Of a DNA stretch of 64,000 nucleotides, positions 1 to 9,351 are shown one piece after another. The first letter of the stretch is position 1; the number at the start of each line of letters is the position of its first letter. Made by a program: the position numbers and the translations under genes. This DNA is from Campylobacter concisus (lineage in GTDB: Bacteria > Campylobacterota > Campylobacteria > Campylobacterales > Campylobacteraceae): NCBI RefSeq assembly GCF_003049085.1, contig NZ_PIQX01000002.1, positions 236,889 through 300,888 on the forward strand, read 5' to 3'. The notes below the pieces were generated by a model. It had not been told where the DNA came from and ran no database searches. It saw nothing but the letters and a program-made list of their open reading frames with translations.

Positions 1-275
1 ACAGCTATATGGTCACTCCAGATAGAATTTGTATGCCTTACAACTTCGCTGGCGTTATGCAAGGTGTCGATCTCTCAGCTCGCTACCCAGAGGGCACTAA
101 GCCTTATGTTATCGGCGAGAGCTTTAACACAGTTACTAACTACGGATTTGACCCTGTTACTCAAATTTCAGAATTTAACGCAGGTCTTTGCCGCATAGAA
201 AAAGCTGAGGAGAATACCTTTAAAACATCGTTTTATCACGAGTATGGCGAGAGAGACGCCTTAGGTAAAGAGTAA
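1..275 (+). CDS. fdhA: Formate dehydrogenase catalytic subunit, C-terminal end (partial)
   Basis: The reading frame is open from the first bases (codons in phase with base 3) to a stop at 273-275, so this is the 3' end of a longer gene. The roughly 90 visible residues look like the C-terminal molybdopterin-dinucleotide-binding end of a molybdenum or tungsten formate dehydrogenase. The product would oxidise formate to CO2 at the periplasmic face of the inner membrane. An iron-sulfur subunit gene follows after 10 bp, which supports the call. The active-site Cys/Sec region lies outside the window. Confidence 0.8.
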   Translation, partial: SYMVTPDRICMPYNFAGVMQGVDLSARYPEGTKPYVIGESFNTVTNYGFDPVTQISEFNAGLCRIEKAEENTFKTSFYHEYGERDALGKE

Positions 276-285
276 GGAGAGAAAA

Positions 286-846
286 ATGGCAAGAATGAAA
301 TTTTTTGTAGATACTAATAGATGTATCAGCTGCTTTGGTTGTCAAGTCGCTTGCTCTTCTGCTCACGAGCTTCCAGTAGGAATTTATAGAAGAAAGGTTA
401 TCACACTTCACGATGGTATCGAGGGCAAAGAGGTTTCAACCACTATCGCGTGTCAGCACTGCACCGATGCACCTTGCGAGCAAGTTTGTCCGGTTGATTG
501 CTTCTACATTAGAGCTGATGGCATCGTGCTTCACGATAAAAACAAGTGCATAGGCTGTGGATACTGCTTATATGCTTGTCCATTTGGTGCGCCACAGTTT
601 CCTAAAGATGGGGCATTTGGCGTAAAAGGCGTAATGGATAAATGTACTATGTGCGCAGGCGGTCCAGAGCCAACTAACTCACATGAGGAGAGAGAGCTTT
701 ACGGTCAAAACAGAATGGCTGAGGGCAAAGTGCCTATGTGTGCGGCTATCTGTTCTACAAACGCGCTTTTAGTTGGCGACGCTGCTGAGGTTTCAAATGT
801 ATATCGTAAACGCGTTATGCTAAGAAATACTGGGCTAAATGCCTAA
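286..846 (+). CDS. fdhB: Formate dehydrogenase iron-sulfur (beta) subunit
   Basis: This 186-residue ferredoxin-type protein has four cysteine clusters: CISCFGCQVAC near residue 14, CQHCTDAPCEQVC near 63, CIGCGYCLYAC near 96, and CTMC with a later CAAIC near 120-155. That pattern fits four 4Fe-4S centres passing electrons from the catalytic subunit to a membrane cytochrome b subunit. AAGGAG lies 5 bases before the ATG. There is no C-terminal membrane anchor, and a terminator follows, so any gamma subunit is encoded elsewhere. Confidence 0.9.
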   Translation: MARMKFFVDTNRCISCFGCQVACSSAHELPVGIYRRKVITLHDGIEGKEVSTTIACQHCTDAPCEQVCPVDCFYIRADGIVLHDKNKCIGCGYCLYACPFGAPQFPKDGAFGVKGVMDKCTMCAGGPEPTNSHEERELYGQNRMAEGKVPMCAAICSTNALLVGDAAEVSNVYRKRVMLRNTGLNA

Positions 847-850
847 CAAG

Positions 851-873
851 AAGGAGAGCATTTGCTCTCCTTT
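851..873 (+). terminator. Intrinsic terminator after fdhB
   Basis: A 9-bp perfect stem (AAGGAGAGC/GCTCTCCTT) with an ATTT loop ends in a short T run, 5 bases past the fdhB stop. It probably ends the formate dehydrogenase operon. Confidence 0.75.
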
Positions 874-1035
874 AAATTCTAAATTTTAAACTTAAAACCT
901 TTTTATTTTTTATAAGACTACTATTTTTATATTCAAAAGATAAATTTTAAATTTACATTAGAAAATTTCCAAAACCATTTAAAATTGGCTATTTGAGGAC
1001 AAATTTCTCTTCATTATCTCAATTTGCTCTATTTT

Positions 1036-1080
1036 ATGATAATCGTTTTTATTTTAATCAAAGTAAAGCCTTGATAATAT
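1036..1080 (+). promoter_or_regulatory. Promoter with possible Fur box for the iron-uptake cluster
   Basis: ATGATAATCGTTTTTATT at about 1036-1053 resembles the GATAATGATAATCATTATC Fur consensus in its left half and partly in its right. A TTGATAATAT element at 1071-1080 fits a Campylobacter -10 box. Both lie just upstream of an iron permease gene. Seen: the motifs. Inferred: Fur repression. The rest of 874-1035 is AT-rich with nothing else recognised. Confidence 0.45.
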
Positions 1081-1113
1081 TCGTTTCAAAAAATCTCACA
1101 GGTGGTTTATTTA

Positions 1114-3054
1114 ATGAATAAATTCTTAAAATTTATGCTAATTATGTTGTTGCCTATTTGGCTTATGGCAAAAAATGACGACTATGAGCAAGTCGCAGCT
1201 CAGATAAAAGAGTCGCTACAAAAAGTAATAACAGAGTATAGAGCTGGCAACGTCGAGCAAGCAGTTAGCGATACTCAAAATGCTTATTTTGGCTTATTTG
1301 AAGACGTTGAAGCTGGTATTAGAATAAATTTAGGCCAGAAAAAAGCTTACTCTATGGAGAAGCAATTTGGCGAGATTAGAAAGGCGATAAAAGCAGGCGA
1401 AGCACCAGATGATGTGCAAAAAAGAATAGATCAGATAAATAGCGAGATAGCTGAAGTTCTACCAGTTATCTTAAAAGGACATAGGCTAGTTGGTGAGTAT
1501 TCAGACGGCCCAGTTCAAGCTGCTGCGACTGACTATGATACTTCTAAATTTATCCCTGAATGGAAGGTGGCATTTACAAATTTATCAGCTGATATAGATA
1601 AAGCAATAGCAAGCTATGAGAGTGATAAGCAAGATGATGCTAAAAGTGCTATCCAAGATGCTAAATTTACAGACTATAGAAATACTCAACTTGAAATAGC
1701 TATTCGTCAGTATATAGAAAATGGTAAAAGCATAGATGCTGATATCCAAAGAAAGATGGGCGAAGCGATCAGCGGTGTCACAAATGGTATAAGTAAAGAT
1801 GACTTTAAAACCAAGCTAGATGAGATCAAAAAGCTAGCATATGATGCTATCTCAAAACTCCCAGCTGATACTGCAAAACTTGCAAAAGTTGATATGAGCG
1901 ATGTAGAAGCAGCTTCTGAAGAAGATAGTGGTGTAGATTATACCAAAGTCGTTCAAAACATAAACGATAAAATTCAAGTCGCTATCACACTTTATAAAAA
2001 AGGTGATGCAAAAAAAGCAATGGGCGATATCCAAGACATCTACTTTGATGAGTTTGAAGGCAGCGGCATGGAGAATAAAGTAGGCGCAATAGATGTAAAT
2101 TTAAAAACAGCTATTGAAGCTACATTTGGCAATCTCGTAGCCTTTATGAAGTCAGGCGCAGATGAAAAAACTCTTCAAGAAAGCGCAAGCAAGATGTCAT
2201 CTCAGCTCGTAGCTGCACTTGAGAAAACTAGCAGTTCAAGCTCACCTTGGTCTTTATTTGTTTGGGCTTTGACTATTATTTTAAGAGAAGGCTTTGAGGC
2301 GCTTATCATTGTTGCTGCTGTTGTTGCATATCTTGTAAAAACTGGTAATGCTAAAGCGATGGGCAAAGTTGTTTATAGCTCAGTTGGCGTGGCTGTTATC
2401 TTAAGTTTTGTCATGGCATGGCTAATGAATGTCATCTTTGGCGAGGCAGCAGGTCAAAAAAGAGAGCTTATGGAAGGCATCACGATGCTTGTTGCAGTGG
2501 GACTTCTATTTTATGTTGGTTTCTGGCTTCTTTCAAATGCTGGTGCTAAAAAATGGAATGACTACATCAAATCACACGTCTCTGACTCTATCTCAAGTGG
2601 CTCAACCACAACACTTTGGTGGACTGTATTTTTAGCAGTATTTAGAGAGGGTGCTGAGACAGTGCTATTTTATCAGGCACTTATTTTTGGAGCTAAAGAT
2701 TCAGCTGGTTACTCGATGATTGCAGCTGGCTTTGTGATAGGACTTGTTGTTCTTTTAATAGTCTATTTCTTATTTAAAATTTTTGCTGTTAAAATTCCTA
2801 TTAAACCATTTTTTATATTTACGTCAGCGATCATCTTTTATATGTCGATCGTCTTTGTTGGAAAGGGTGTTGGCGAACTAGTTGAGGGCAAAATTTTCAT
2901 CCCAACTATCATAAAAGGACTTAGCTTCCCTGACTGGATGAGAGACTGGCTAGGACTTCAGCCATATTACGAGAGCTTAGTGCCTCAAATCATTATGGTG
3001 CTTGCCCTAGTTATTGGCATCGTTATTATGAAATCAAAACAAAATAAAAATTAA
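1114..3054 (+). CDS. FTR1-family iron permease with N-terminal periplasmic domain
   Basis: The product is an inner-membrane high-affinity iron permease of 646 aa. A signal-like N-terminus leads into a long periplasmic region of two similar helical domains (about residues 20-130 and 270-370). About seven membrane segments follow. The two FTR1 iron-binding motifs are visible: REGFE near residue 395 and REGAE near 510. I chose the ATG at 1114 because AGGTGG lies 8 bases before it; an in-frame GTG at 1102 overlaps that ribosome site. The organisation matches the Cj1658/FetM type of FTR1. It heads a cluster with P19 and an ABC exporter-like module. Confidence 0.88.
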   Translation: MNKFLKFMLIMLLPIWLMAKNDDYEQVAAQIKESLQKVITEYRAGNVEQAVSDTQNAYFGLFEDVEAGIRINLGQKKAYSMEKQFGEIRKAIKAGEAPDDVQKRIDQINSEIAEVLPVILKGHRLVGEYSDGPVQAAATDYDTSKFIPEWKVAFTNLSADIDKAIASYESDKQDDAKSAIQDAKFTDYRNTQLEIAIRQYIENGKSIDADIQRKMGEAISGVTNGISKDDFKTKLDEIKKLAYDAISKLPADTAKLAKVDMSDVEAASEEDSGVDYTKVVQNINDKIQVAITLYKKGDAKKAMGDIQDIYFDEFEGSGMENKVGAIDVNLKTAIEATFGNLVAFMKSGADEKTLQESASKMSSQLVAALEKTSSSSSPWSLFVWALTIILREGFEALIIVAAVVAYLVKTGNAKAMGKVVYSSVGVAVILSFVMAWLMNVIFGEAAGQKRELMEGITMLVAVGLLFYVGFWLLSNAGAKKWNDYIKSHVSDSISSGSTTTLWWTVFLAVFREGAETVLFYQALIFGAKDSAGYSMIAAGFVIGLVVLLIVYFLFKIFAVKIPIKPFFIFTSAIIFYMSIVFVGKGVGELVEGKIFIPTIIKGLSFPDWMRDWLGLQPYYESLVPQIIMVLALVIGIVIMKSKQNKN

Positions 3055-3074
3055 TCTTATTTAAAGGAGAGAAT

Positions 3075-3596
3075 ATGAATAAAATTCTTAATTCAGCTCT
3101 AGCACTTAGTCTAGCAGCTGGTTTTGCACTTGCTGGTGAGCATCCAATTGGTGAGCCTGTAGAGGCTAATGGTATGGAGATAGCTGCAGTTTATTTGCAA
3201 CCAATCGACATGGAACCAAAGGGTATTGATCTAGCTCCAAGTCTAGCTGATTTTCACCTAGAAGCTGACATACACGCTATTGCTGGTAATAAAAACGGCT
3301 TTGGCGAAGGTGAGTGGATCCCATACCTAAAGATTAACTACGAGCTAAAAAACCTTGATAACGGCAAAGTTAAAAAAGGTACCTTTATGCCAATGGTTGC
3401 AAGCGATGGCCCACACTACGGTGCTAACGTAAAAATGGATACAGGTGTTGGTAACTATGAGCTTAAATTCCACATCGACAATCCAGAAAAACAAGGTTTT
3501 GGTCGCCACGCTGATAAAGAGAGCGGTGTTGGTAAATGGTTTGAGCCTTTCACAACAACTTATAAATTTCAATGGACAGGTGGTCCTGTTAAATAA
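3075..3596 (+). CDS. p19: P19 periplasmic iron-transport protein (FetP/Tp34 family)
   Basis: This 173-aa protein has a classical signal peptide (cleavage near ALA-GEHP, about residue 21). The mature part resembles the P19/Tp34 family of copper- and iron-binding periplasmic dimers that feed the FTR1 permease. Histidine-rich positions (FHLEADIHA, SDGPHYGAN, FGRHADKE) are the expected metal ligands. AAAGGAGAG precedes the ATG. Its place directly after the permease gene is the standard arrangement in Campylobacter. Confidence 0.92.
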   Translation: MNKILNSALALSLAAGFALAGEHPIGEPVEANGMEIAAVYLQPIDMEPKGIDLAPSLADFHLEADIHAIAGNKNGFGEGEWIPYLKINYELKNLDNGKVKKGTFMPMVASDGPHYGANVKMDTGVGNYELKFHIDNPEKQGFGRHADKESGVGKWFEPFTTTYKFQWTGGPVK

Positions 3597-3601
3597 TCAC
3601 C

Positions 3602-3622
3602 AGGGGCGTTCTCGCCCCTTTT
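3602..3622 (+). terminator. Hairpin after p19
   Basis: A 7-bp GC stem (AGGGGCG/CGCCCCT, loop TTCT) followed by TTTT lies 6 bases past the p19 stop. Downstream genes of the same system continue after it, so it may be a partial terminator that gives higher p19 and permease expression than the ABC genes. That role is an inference. Confidence 0.65.
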
Positions 3623-3646
3623 AAAAAATTCTCACAGGGTTTAGTT

Positions 3647-5026
3647 ATGTCAATTTATTTCTATCAGGTCTTTTTAGCCCTCCTTGGATTTACGCTTTTT
3701 GCTGCCTTAAATAACAAGGATAAAAGTTTAAAAACACTCTTTTTACCGTCACTTTTTGGAGTCGTAGCTGGCGTATTTATCTTTAAAGTCGTTCGTCACG
3801 CACTTATAGACGATCAGTTTAAAATTTTCATTGATTCAGTGACGCTAGTTTTTCTGTTAATTAGCATTTTATGGATATTTCTTGAGCTTAAGATAGCAAA
3901 AATTGTAACGTTTTTTATTTTAGGCATCGGCTTTGGCTTTGGCTATAGTTCAAGCAGTGTGTTATTTCCACTATTTGGTGGTGAGCTACTAGATACGCTT
4001 TCTGTCATTAGCTTCTTTCTAATGATATTTGCAATGATTTTGCTCGTATTTTTATTCTTTTTTATTTCGAATTTAAAATCTAGCATTTCTCCATTAATAG
4101 CTAAAATTTTAGCCCTTATCACTTTAGTTTTCTTGCTAATCGATAGAAGTTCTCAGACGGCACTTGAGCTTTTACGTGCTGGGGCTTTAAAAATAAGTAG
4201 TGAGTTAAACTCTCAGATTCTATCTGTTAGTGCAAAAGGTATTTACGTATCAGAATTTGGTACTTATTTTTATATCTTTGTGATCTTACTTTTATGCATC
4301 ACCGCGCTTTTCTTTATGCCAAAAAGTATTGATAAAAATAAATTTGGTTCTATCAAATACCGCTTTACAAAAGCCATTAGAGAAAATATTTCTGATAATG
4401 CAAAATTTGCATTTTGTAGTATTTTGATAGCACTTGGATTTTCGCTCTATTACGATCTTTACGCATCTCGTCCACCTGAAATTTCAGAGCCAGTCTTGGT
4501 TGAGCCAGTGGGAGATAAATTTATATTTGATGTTGATATGCTAAAAGATAATGAACTTCATAGATTTGCCTACATCACAGATGAGGGCAAACAGATAAGA
4601 TTTTTCTTGTTAAACCGCTTTAGCGACCGCGTCTCGCCTGTTATCGTCTTTGACTCTTGTATGATTTGCGGCGATATGGGCTATATAAAAAGAGGTAATG
4701 ACCTTATTTGTATCTCTTGTAATGTTAGAATTTTCTTGCCATCAGTTGGCAAAGAAGGTGGTTGCAATCCGATACCAATGCCATTTATCTTCGATGGCAA
4801 AAATATCATAGTTGATTATAAAACTATTACAGATGGAGCAAATTTCTTTAGTAAGGTTGTCGAAAAAATGGTGCTTGACCCAGTTAGTCGCAAAAAAGTG
4901 AGCAACCTTGAGTCAAGATCATATTTATATTATGGACGCACATATTTCTTTGAAAATAACGAAACTCAGGCGAAATTTGAAGCAAATCCAGAAAAATATG
5001 TAGAAATAAATGGAACGTTAAAATGA
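3647..5026 (+). CDS. DUF2318 Fe-S-type membrane protein of the P19 iron system
   Basis: The protein has 459 aa, with about nine hydrophobic segments in the first 280 residues and then a soluble domain. That domain carries paired cysteines (DSCMICGDMGY near 345 and CISCN near 360) and GKEGGCNPIPMP. This is the DUF2318 architecture, thought to bind an iron-sulfur or other redox centre next to P19/FTR1 permeases. It corresponds to Cj1660 in C. jejuni gene order (from memory). Its stop overlaps the start of the following permease by 4 bases, which suggests coupled translation. The biochemical role is not established. Confidence 0.8.
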   Translation: MSIYFYQVFLALLGFTLFAALNNKDKSLKTLFLPSLFGVVAGVFIFKVVRHALIDDQFKIFIDSVTLVFLLISILWIFLELKIAKIVTFFILGIGFGFGYSSSSVLFPLFGGELLDTLSVISFFLMIFAMILLVFLFFFISNLKSSISPLIAKILALITLVFLLIDRSSQTALELLRAGALKISSELNSQILSVSAKGIYVSEFGTYFYIFVILLLCITALFFMPKSIDKNKFGSIKYRFTKAIRENISDNAKFAFCSILIALGFSLYYDLYASRPPEISEPVLVEPVGDKFIFDVDMLKDNELHRFAYITDEGKQIRFFLLNRFSDRVSPVIVFDSCMICGDMGYIKRGNDLICISCNVRIFLPSVGKEGGCNPIPMPFIFDGKNIIVDYKTITDGANFFSKVVEKMVLDPVSRKKVSNLESRSYLYYGRTYFFENNETQAKFEANPEKYVEINGTLK

Positions 5027-6315
5027 AAAATATGCAACTAAGAATGATAAAAAGCTCGATCACGGGCTCAAAGGTGCAAAAGACGATGGCCTTTATCACC
5101 ATACTACTAGCTGCTCTTTTGATAGCTTGCATGCTAAATATCACACTAAAAATCGGTGATCAAGTAGCAACCGAGCTTAGAGGATATGGCTCAAATATAG
5201 TTGTTTTGCCACGAGGTGAGAGCTTAAGCATTGAGATCGAGGGTAAAAATTTCACCCCACTAAAATCACAAAATTTACTTCCAGAAGCTGATATTTATAA
5301 GATAAAAGAGATCTTTTGGAGAAATAACATCGTTGCTTTTGCGCCGTTTTTAGAGGCAAAAGTTAAAGATGAAAAAGGAATTGAATTTGCCTTTGAAGGA
5401 ACCTATTTTGATAAAAACATCGGTCTAAAAGATGAGCCAGAATTTAGCACAGGCGTTAAGAGCTTGTATGGATTTTGGGGTGTTGAGGGCGCTTGGCCAA
5501 AAGATGAAAGCATGGATGAAATTTTAGTTGGCGAAGAACTTGCTAAGGTTAAAAATTTAAAAGTTGGCGACAAGCTTAGCCTTGCGGGCAAAAATGGCGT
5601 AAGAGAGGTTAGGATAGTTGGAATTTTAAAAGGAGCTAGTGACGAGACGCATAAGCTAGTTGGCTCACTAAAGCTTGCTGGAGATCTCTCTGGACACGCA
5701 AACTCATACACAAAGGCTGAAGTCTCAGCTATGACGATCCCAGAAAATGACCTATCGTTAAAGGCAAGAAGAAATTTAGACAACCTTGATAGTGCAGAGT
5801 ACGACAAATGGTACTGCTCAGCCTATGCAGGATCAATCGCATTTCAGATAGAAGAAAATTTACCAAACGTTAGCGCAAAAGCTAGCCTTCAAGTAAGCGA
5901 TGCAGAGAGCAACATCGTAAAGAAAATCCAAAGCCTAATGGGTATCGTTAGTATCATCGCTCTCGTGGTTTCAGCCATCGGCATAACATCGCTAATGACA
6001 AGTGAAATTTACCGCCGTAAAAAAGAGATCGGCCTTTTAAAAGCTATAGGTGCTAGCAACTTTGAAATTTACGCTTTGTTTGCTAGCGAGAGCCTTGTGG
6101 TAGCCTTTTTTGCGGGCATCACTGGAGCATTTTTGGGTTACGCTCTAAGCTACGTGATGTCTTACATTATCTTCTCTCACGGCATAGGCATAGCTTGGAT
6201 CGTACTACCAATTAGCGTGGCATTTGCCCTGCTTATCTCAGTTGTTGGCTCGCTAATGCCAATGAGAAACGTCATAAATTTACTACCTGCGGAGGTGCTA
6301 TATGACCGCAAATAG
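5023..6315 (+). CDS. ABC transporter permease, FtsX/MacB type (first)
   Basis: The 430-aa permease has an N-terminal membrane segment (about residues 20-42), a large periplasmic domain, and three C-terminal helices (about 305-420). The conserved RRKKEIGLLKAIGAS segment is typical of the FtsX domain. It overlaps the DUF2318 gene by 4 bases and the next permease by 14. It is probably half of the membrane part of an ABC complex with the next two genes, acting with P19 on iron or on reductant delivery. Substrate unknown. Confidence 0.82.
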   Translation: MKNMQLRMIKSSITGSKVQKTMAFITILLAALLIACMLNITLKIGDQVATELRGYGSNIVVLPRGESLSIEIEGKNFTPLKSQNLLPEADIYKIKEIFWRNNIVAFAPFLEAKVKDEKGIEFAFEGTYFDKNIGLKDEPEFSTGVKSLYGFWGVEGAWPKDESMDEILVGEELAKVKNLKVGDKLSLAGKNGVREVRIVGILKGASDETHKLVGSLKLAGDLSGHANSYTKAEVSAMTIPENDLSLKARRNLDNLDSAEYDKWYCSAYAGSIAFQIEENLPNVSAKASLQVSDAESNIVKKIQSLMGIVSIIALVVSAIGITSLMTSEIYRRKKEIGLLKAIGASNFEIYALFASESLVVAFFAGITGAFLGYALSYVMSYIIFSHGIGIAWIVLPISVAFALLISVVGSLMPMRNVINLLPAEVLYDRK

Positions 6316-7444
6316 CAAATTCTTTTACAATACAATTTATAAAAGTTTAAAAAATGGCTCATCAAGAGTAATGGTTATCGTCATCTCTATCTTGCTTGGA
6401 GCATGCGTGTGTGCTGCGTTTGTCAATGTCTATCTTGACATTGACTCAAAGGTCTCACGTGAGCTAAAAACTTATGGAGCAAATATGATCTTTGCTCCAA
6501 AAGATATGGCTACAAGCGATGATATGAGTGAAAAAACTTACAATGAAATGATCGCTAAAGTGCCAAAAGATAAGCTTCTTGGCGAGAGTGGATATCTCTT
6601 TGCTCAGGCAAATATTGGTCCAACAAATGCCATCGTCATGGGGACAAAATTTAGCAATTTAAAAAAGGTTAAGCCGTTTTTGGATGTTAGAGATGGAACG
6701 ATGATAAGTGTCGATTTTGACGATAAAAACGTGCTAATAGGCGTTGATCTTGCTCGTCAGGCTGGCTTTAAAGCAGGCGATGATATAGAAATTCGTGCCA
6801 TTGGCTCAAATGAGAGCATAAATGTAAAGATAAAAGGCGTAGTGGCAAGCGGCGACAAAGAGGACGCACTTTTGATCACATCACTATCTTTGGCTCAAAA
6901 AATTTCAAATAAAGCTGGCAAAATAAACTATGCTGAAGCTGTTGTGCTTGGTAACTTTGACGAGATAACATCGCTTGCAAAGACTATAAGCAATGATGAA
7001 ATAGCTGCAAAACCAGTGGCAAAGGTCTCAAAGTCTGAGGGCTATATTTTGGAGAAAATAAAGCTATTAATGGCACTTGTTAGCCTTGTTATTTTGCTCA
7101 TTACTTCAATGTGCGTAAACACAACGCTTAGTGCTATCTTGCTCTCTCGCTCAAAGGAGATCGCACTTCTAAGAGCCATAGGTGCAAGCAAAAAAGATGT
7201 ACTAAAGCTATTTGGCTTTGAAACATTTGTGACGGCGCTCATCTCAGCATTAGTTGGTGCATTTTTAGGATATTTACTAGCTCAAATTTTAGGTTATGCG
7301 ATATTTGATTCTAGTATTGATTTTAGAATTTTAAGCATCCCAGTAGCTGTGATAATATCGCTTTTATTTGCAGCGATCGCAGCATTTTATCCGATCAAAC
7401 GGGCACTTAATAATAAAATGGCAGATACATTAAGAGGAGAATGA
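6302..7444 (+). CDS. ABC transporter permease, FtsX/MacB type (second)
   Basis: This 380-aa paralogue of the preceding permease has the same topology: one N-terminal helix, a periplasmic domain, then three C-terminal helices. The FtsX signature SRSKEIALLRAIGAS is near residue 280. The ATG at 6302 follows GGAGGTG and overlaps the previous gene. The two permeases probably form a heterodimer served by the ATPase that starts 1 base later. Confidence 0.82.
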   Translation: MTANSKFFYNTIYKSLKNGSSRVMVIVISILLGACVCAAFVNVYLDIDSKVSRELKTYGANMIFAPKDMATSDDMSEKTYNEMIAKVPKDKLLGESGYLFAQANIGPTNAIVMGTKFSNLKKVKPFLDVRDGTMISVDFDDKNVLIGVDLARQAGFKAGDDIEIRAIGSNESINVKIKGVVASGDKEDALLITSLSLAQKISNKAGKINYAEAVVLGNFDEITSLAKTISNDEIAAKPVAKVSKSEGYILEKIKLLMALVSLVILLITSMCVNTTLSAILLSRSKEIALLRAIGASKKDVLKLFGFETFVTALISALVGAFLGYLLAQILGYAIFDSSIDFRILSIPVAVIISLLFAAIAAFYPIKRALNNKMADTLRGE

Positions 7445-7445
7445 T

Positions 7446-8135
7446 ATGCAAAATGCACTAGAATTAAAAAATATTTGTAAAATTTTTGGCGATGTTAAAG
7501 CACTTGATGATATAAATTTTGAGGTTAAAAAAGGTGAGTGGGTCAGCGTAATGGGGCCAAGTGGTAGTGGTAAGAGTACGCTTGTAAATATCCTTTCACT
7601 AATGGATACTCCAAGTAGTGGTACTTATATGCTCGGTGGCGATGATGCGAGCAATCTAAATGCTGATGATACACTTAAATTTAGACGCGAGAAGATCGGT
7701 CTTATTTTTCAGCAGTTTCACTTAGTGCCATATCTTAGCGCACTTGAAAATGTGATGATCGCTCAGTACTATCACAGCTCAGTTGATGAAGAGGACGCTA
7801 AAAAGGCACTTGAGGCAGTTGGTCTTTCTCACAGGCTAACGCATAGACCAAGTCAGCTAAGTGGTGGTGAGCAACAACGCCTTTGTATCGCACGCTCGCT
7901 CATAAACGATCCTGAAATTTTAATAGCAGATGAGCCAACTGGTAACCTTGATGAAGCAAATGAAAGAGTTATACTTGATCTATTTTGCAAGCTAAGAAAA
8001 GAGGGCAAGACGATACTTCTAGTAACTCACAACCCTGATCTTGGTGAGTATGGCGATAAGATCGTCTATCTAAGACATGGCAAGCTAGAGAAAATTCGCA
8101 CTATTGAAAATCCAAAGGTGCCAAATGAGATATAA
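7446..8135 (+). CDS. ABC transporter ATP-binding protein (LolD/MacB type)
   Basis: The 229-aa ATPase has Walker A GPSGSGKST near residue 37, the Q-loop in IFQQFHL, signature LSGGEQQRL near 138, Walker B ILIADEP and the switch histidine in VTHN. It matches the family that energises FtsX-type permeases and would drive the two permeases encoded just upstream. AGAGGAG precedes the ATG. Its 3' end overlaps the following lipoprotein gene by 11 bases. Confidence 0.9.
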   Translation: MQNALELKNICKIFGDVKALDDINFEVKKGEWVSVMGPSGSGKSTLVNILSLMDTPSSGTYMLGGDDASNLNADDTLKFRREKIGLIFQQFHLVPYLSALENVMIAQYYHSSVDEEDAKKALEAVGLSHRLTHRPSQLSGGEQQRLCIARSLINDPEILIADEPTGNLDEANERVILDLFCKLRKEGKTILLVTHNPDLGEYGDKIVYLRHGKLEKIRTIENPKVPNEI

Positions 8136-8619
8136 AATTTTATTTTTATGTCTAGTCTCAGCCCTAGTTATGGGCTGCGTCAAACAGTATGAGAAGCATC
8201 ACATCACTCTAAATGACTCAAGCGGTATTGATACGCAGTTTTTTCCAACGGAAAAGAGGCTAAAGATAGGTGATAAGCCATATATGCTATTTTTCTTTGG
8301 CACTGACTGCGGAGTGTGCAAGGCCGCAATACCTGACCTAAATGCGCTTGAAAAAGAGTATGGTAAAAAGGTTCAATTCATTGGTGTTTTAGGACCTAGT
8401 AAAGGCTTTGATAAAGATATTGAGCTTTTAAAAGAGCACAACATCACCTTTAAAACTACGAGCGACAAGGTTTCAGTTGATTACTTTAGCAAGGCAGTTG
8501 GTGGTGTCATGGGCGTGCCAGTTATCTATTTTTTTGATAAAGATGGTAAGATGCGATCAAAATTTATCGGTCTTACGCCAAAAAGTGTACTTGAAAGTGC
8601 TATAAGATCGCTCTTATAG
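8125..8619 (+). CDS. TlpA-like thioredoxin-fold lipoprotein
   Basis: The 164-aa protein starts with a lipoprotein signal (lipobox VMGC, Cys18). A thioredoxin fold with the redox motif CGVC and a cis-proline segment (GVPVIYFF) follows. I chose the ATG at 8125, preceded by AAAGGTG, over an in-frame TTG at 8104 because it puts the signal peptide at the N-terminus. It is probably a membrane-anchored periplasmic thiol-disulfide protein that keeps partners of the P19/ABC system reduced, like Cj1664 in C. jejuni. Confidence 0.82.
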   Translation: MRYKILFLCLVSALVMGCVKQYEKHHITLNDSSGIDTQFFPTEKRLKIGDKPYMLFFFGTDCGVCKAAIPDLNALEKEYGKKVQFIGVLGPSKGFDKDIELLKEHNITFKTTSDKVSVDYFSKAVGGVMGVPVIYFFDKDGKMRSKFIGLTPKSVLESAIRSLL

Positions 8620-8627
8620 GAGTGAAT

Positions 8628-9206
8628 ATGAAAAATTTCTTTTTATTTGTCTTAGCGGTATTTTTTGTTGGATGTGCTAGTAGCACTCCAAATATCTCGG
8701 TCAAAACGAGTGATCCGATCTTTTTTACGCTTAATGAATCAAACAGAAGCGTCTATGTAAATTTTAAAAATAGTGCGACCGGACAAGATGTAAATGCTGA
8801 AATTTTAAGCGAATTTATAAAGGCTGGCTTTAGAAACGAGCCAAATATCAAAAACGCTGACTTCATCATCCTTGGAGATGTGCAAAGCTTTTCTAGGATA
8901 ATCAAAAGAGATCCTAGATTTTCGATGGGCATGGGATATGGCTTTGGTAGACCAAGCTTTGGTTTTGGTTACTCGATGTTTTTCCCATTTGGCTATTACG
9001 ACGATGATGACTTTAGTACAAATAGCTATACTTATCACATGCAAGTAAGCGTGCTAGTGCGTCCAAAAAATGGTGGCGAAAAGGCGACAAATATCTCGCT
9101 TATGCAAGCTGGCAATGTCTATTCGCCAAGCTACATTTGGCCGTTTTTTAAAGAACGTCTAGCAAAACAGATTGTTAGCTTTTTTTATAATGTCTCGCAA
9201 AGGTAG
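8628..9206 (+). CDS. Predicted outer-membrane lipoprotein, TraT-like
   Basis: The 192-aa protein has a lipoprotein signal peptide (lipobox FVGC, Cys16). A middle segment (about residues 105-130) is rich in Gly, Phe and Tyr, with an acidic DDDD stretch. Overall shape and length recall small TraT/DUF4136-like outer-membrane lipoproteins, but I cannot assign a family with confidence. The ATG at 8628 follows AGGAG by 5 bases and is preferred over the GTG at 8622. It is last in the iron-uptake cluster; its link to iron is contextual only. Confidence 0.65.
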   Translation: MKNFFLFVLAVFFVGCASSTPNISVKTSDPIFFTLNESNRSVYVNFKNSATGQDVNAEILSEFIKAGFRNEPNIKNADFIILGDVQSFSRIIKRDPRFSMGMGYGFGRPSFGFGYSMFFPFGYYDDDDFSTNSYTYHMQVSVLVRPKNGGEKATNISLMQAGNVYSPSYIWPFFKERLAKQIVSFFYNVSQR

Positions 9207-9320
9207 GGGCACTAACGAGTGCTATTTAAACTAAGCTCGAATGAAAAGCTAAACTTTAATAAAATTTTTACTTTCTTGGTTGGTAATTTTGAGAAATTTT
9301 TAAAGCTCTTATAACATGGA

Positions 9321-9350
9321 TTTAACTAGGTCAAGGCCTAGTTAAATTTT
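9321..9350 (+). terminator. Intrinsic terminator between convergent operons
   Basis: A 10-bp perfect stem (TTTAACTAGG/CCTAGTTAAA) with loop TCAAGG is followed by TTTTATT. It lies between the plus-strand lipoprotein gene and the minus-strand TPR gene, and could also stop transcription from the other side. Confidence 0.75.
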
Positions 9351-9351
9351 A

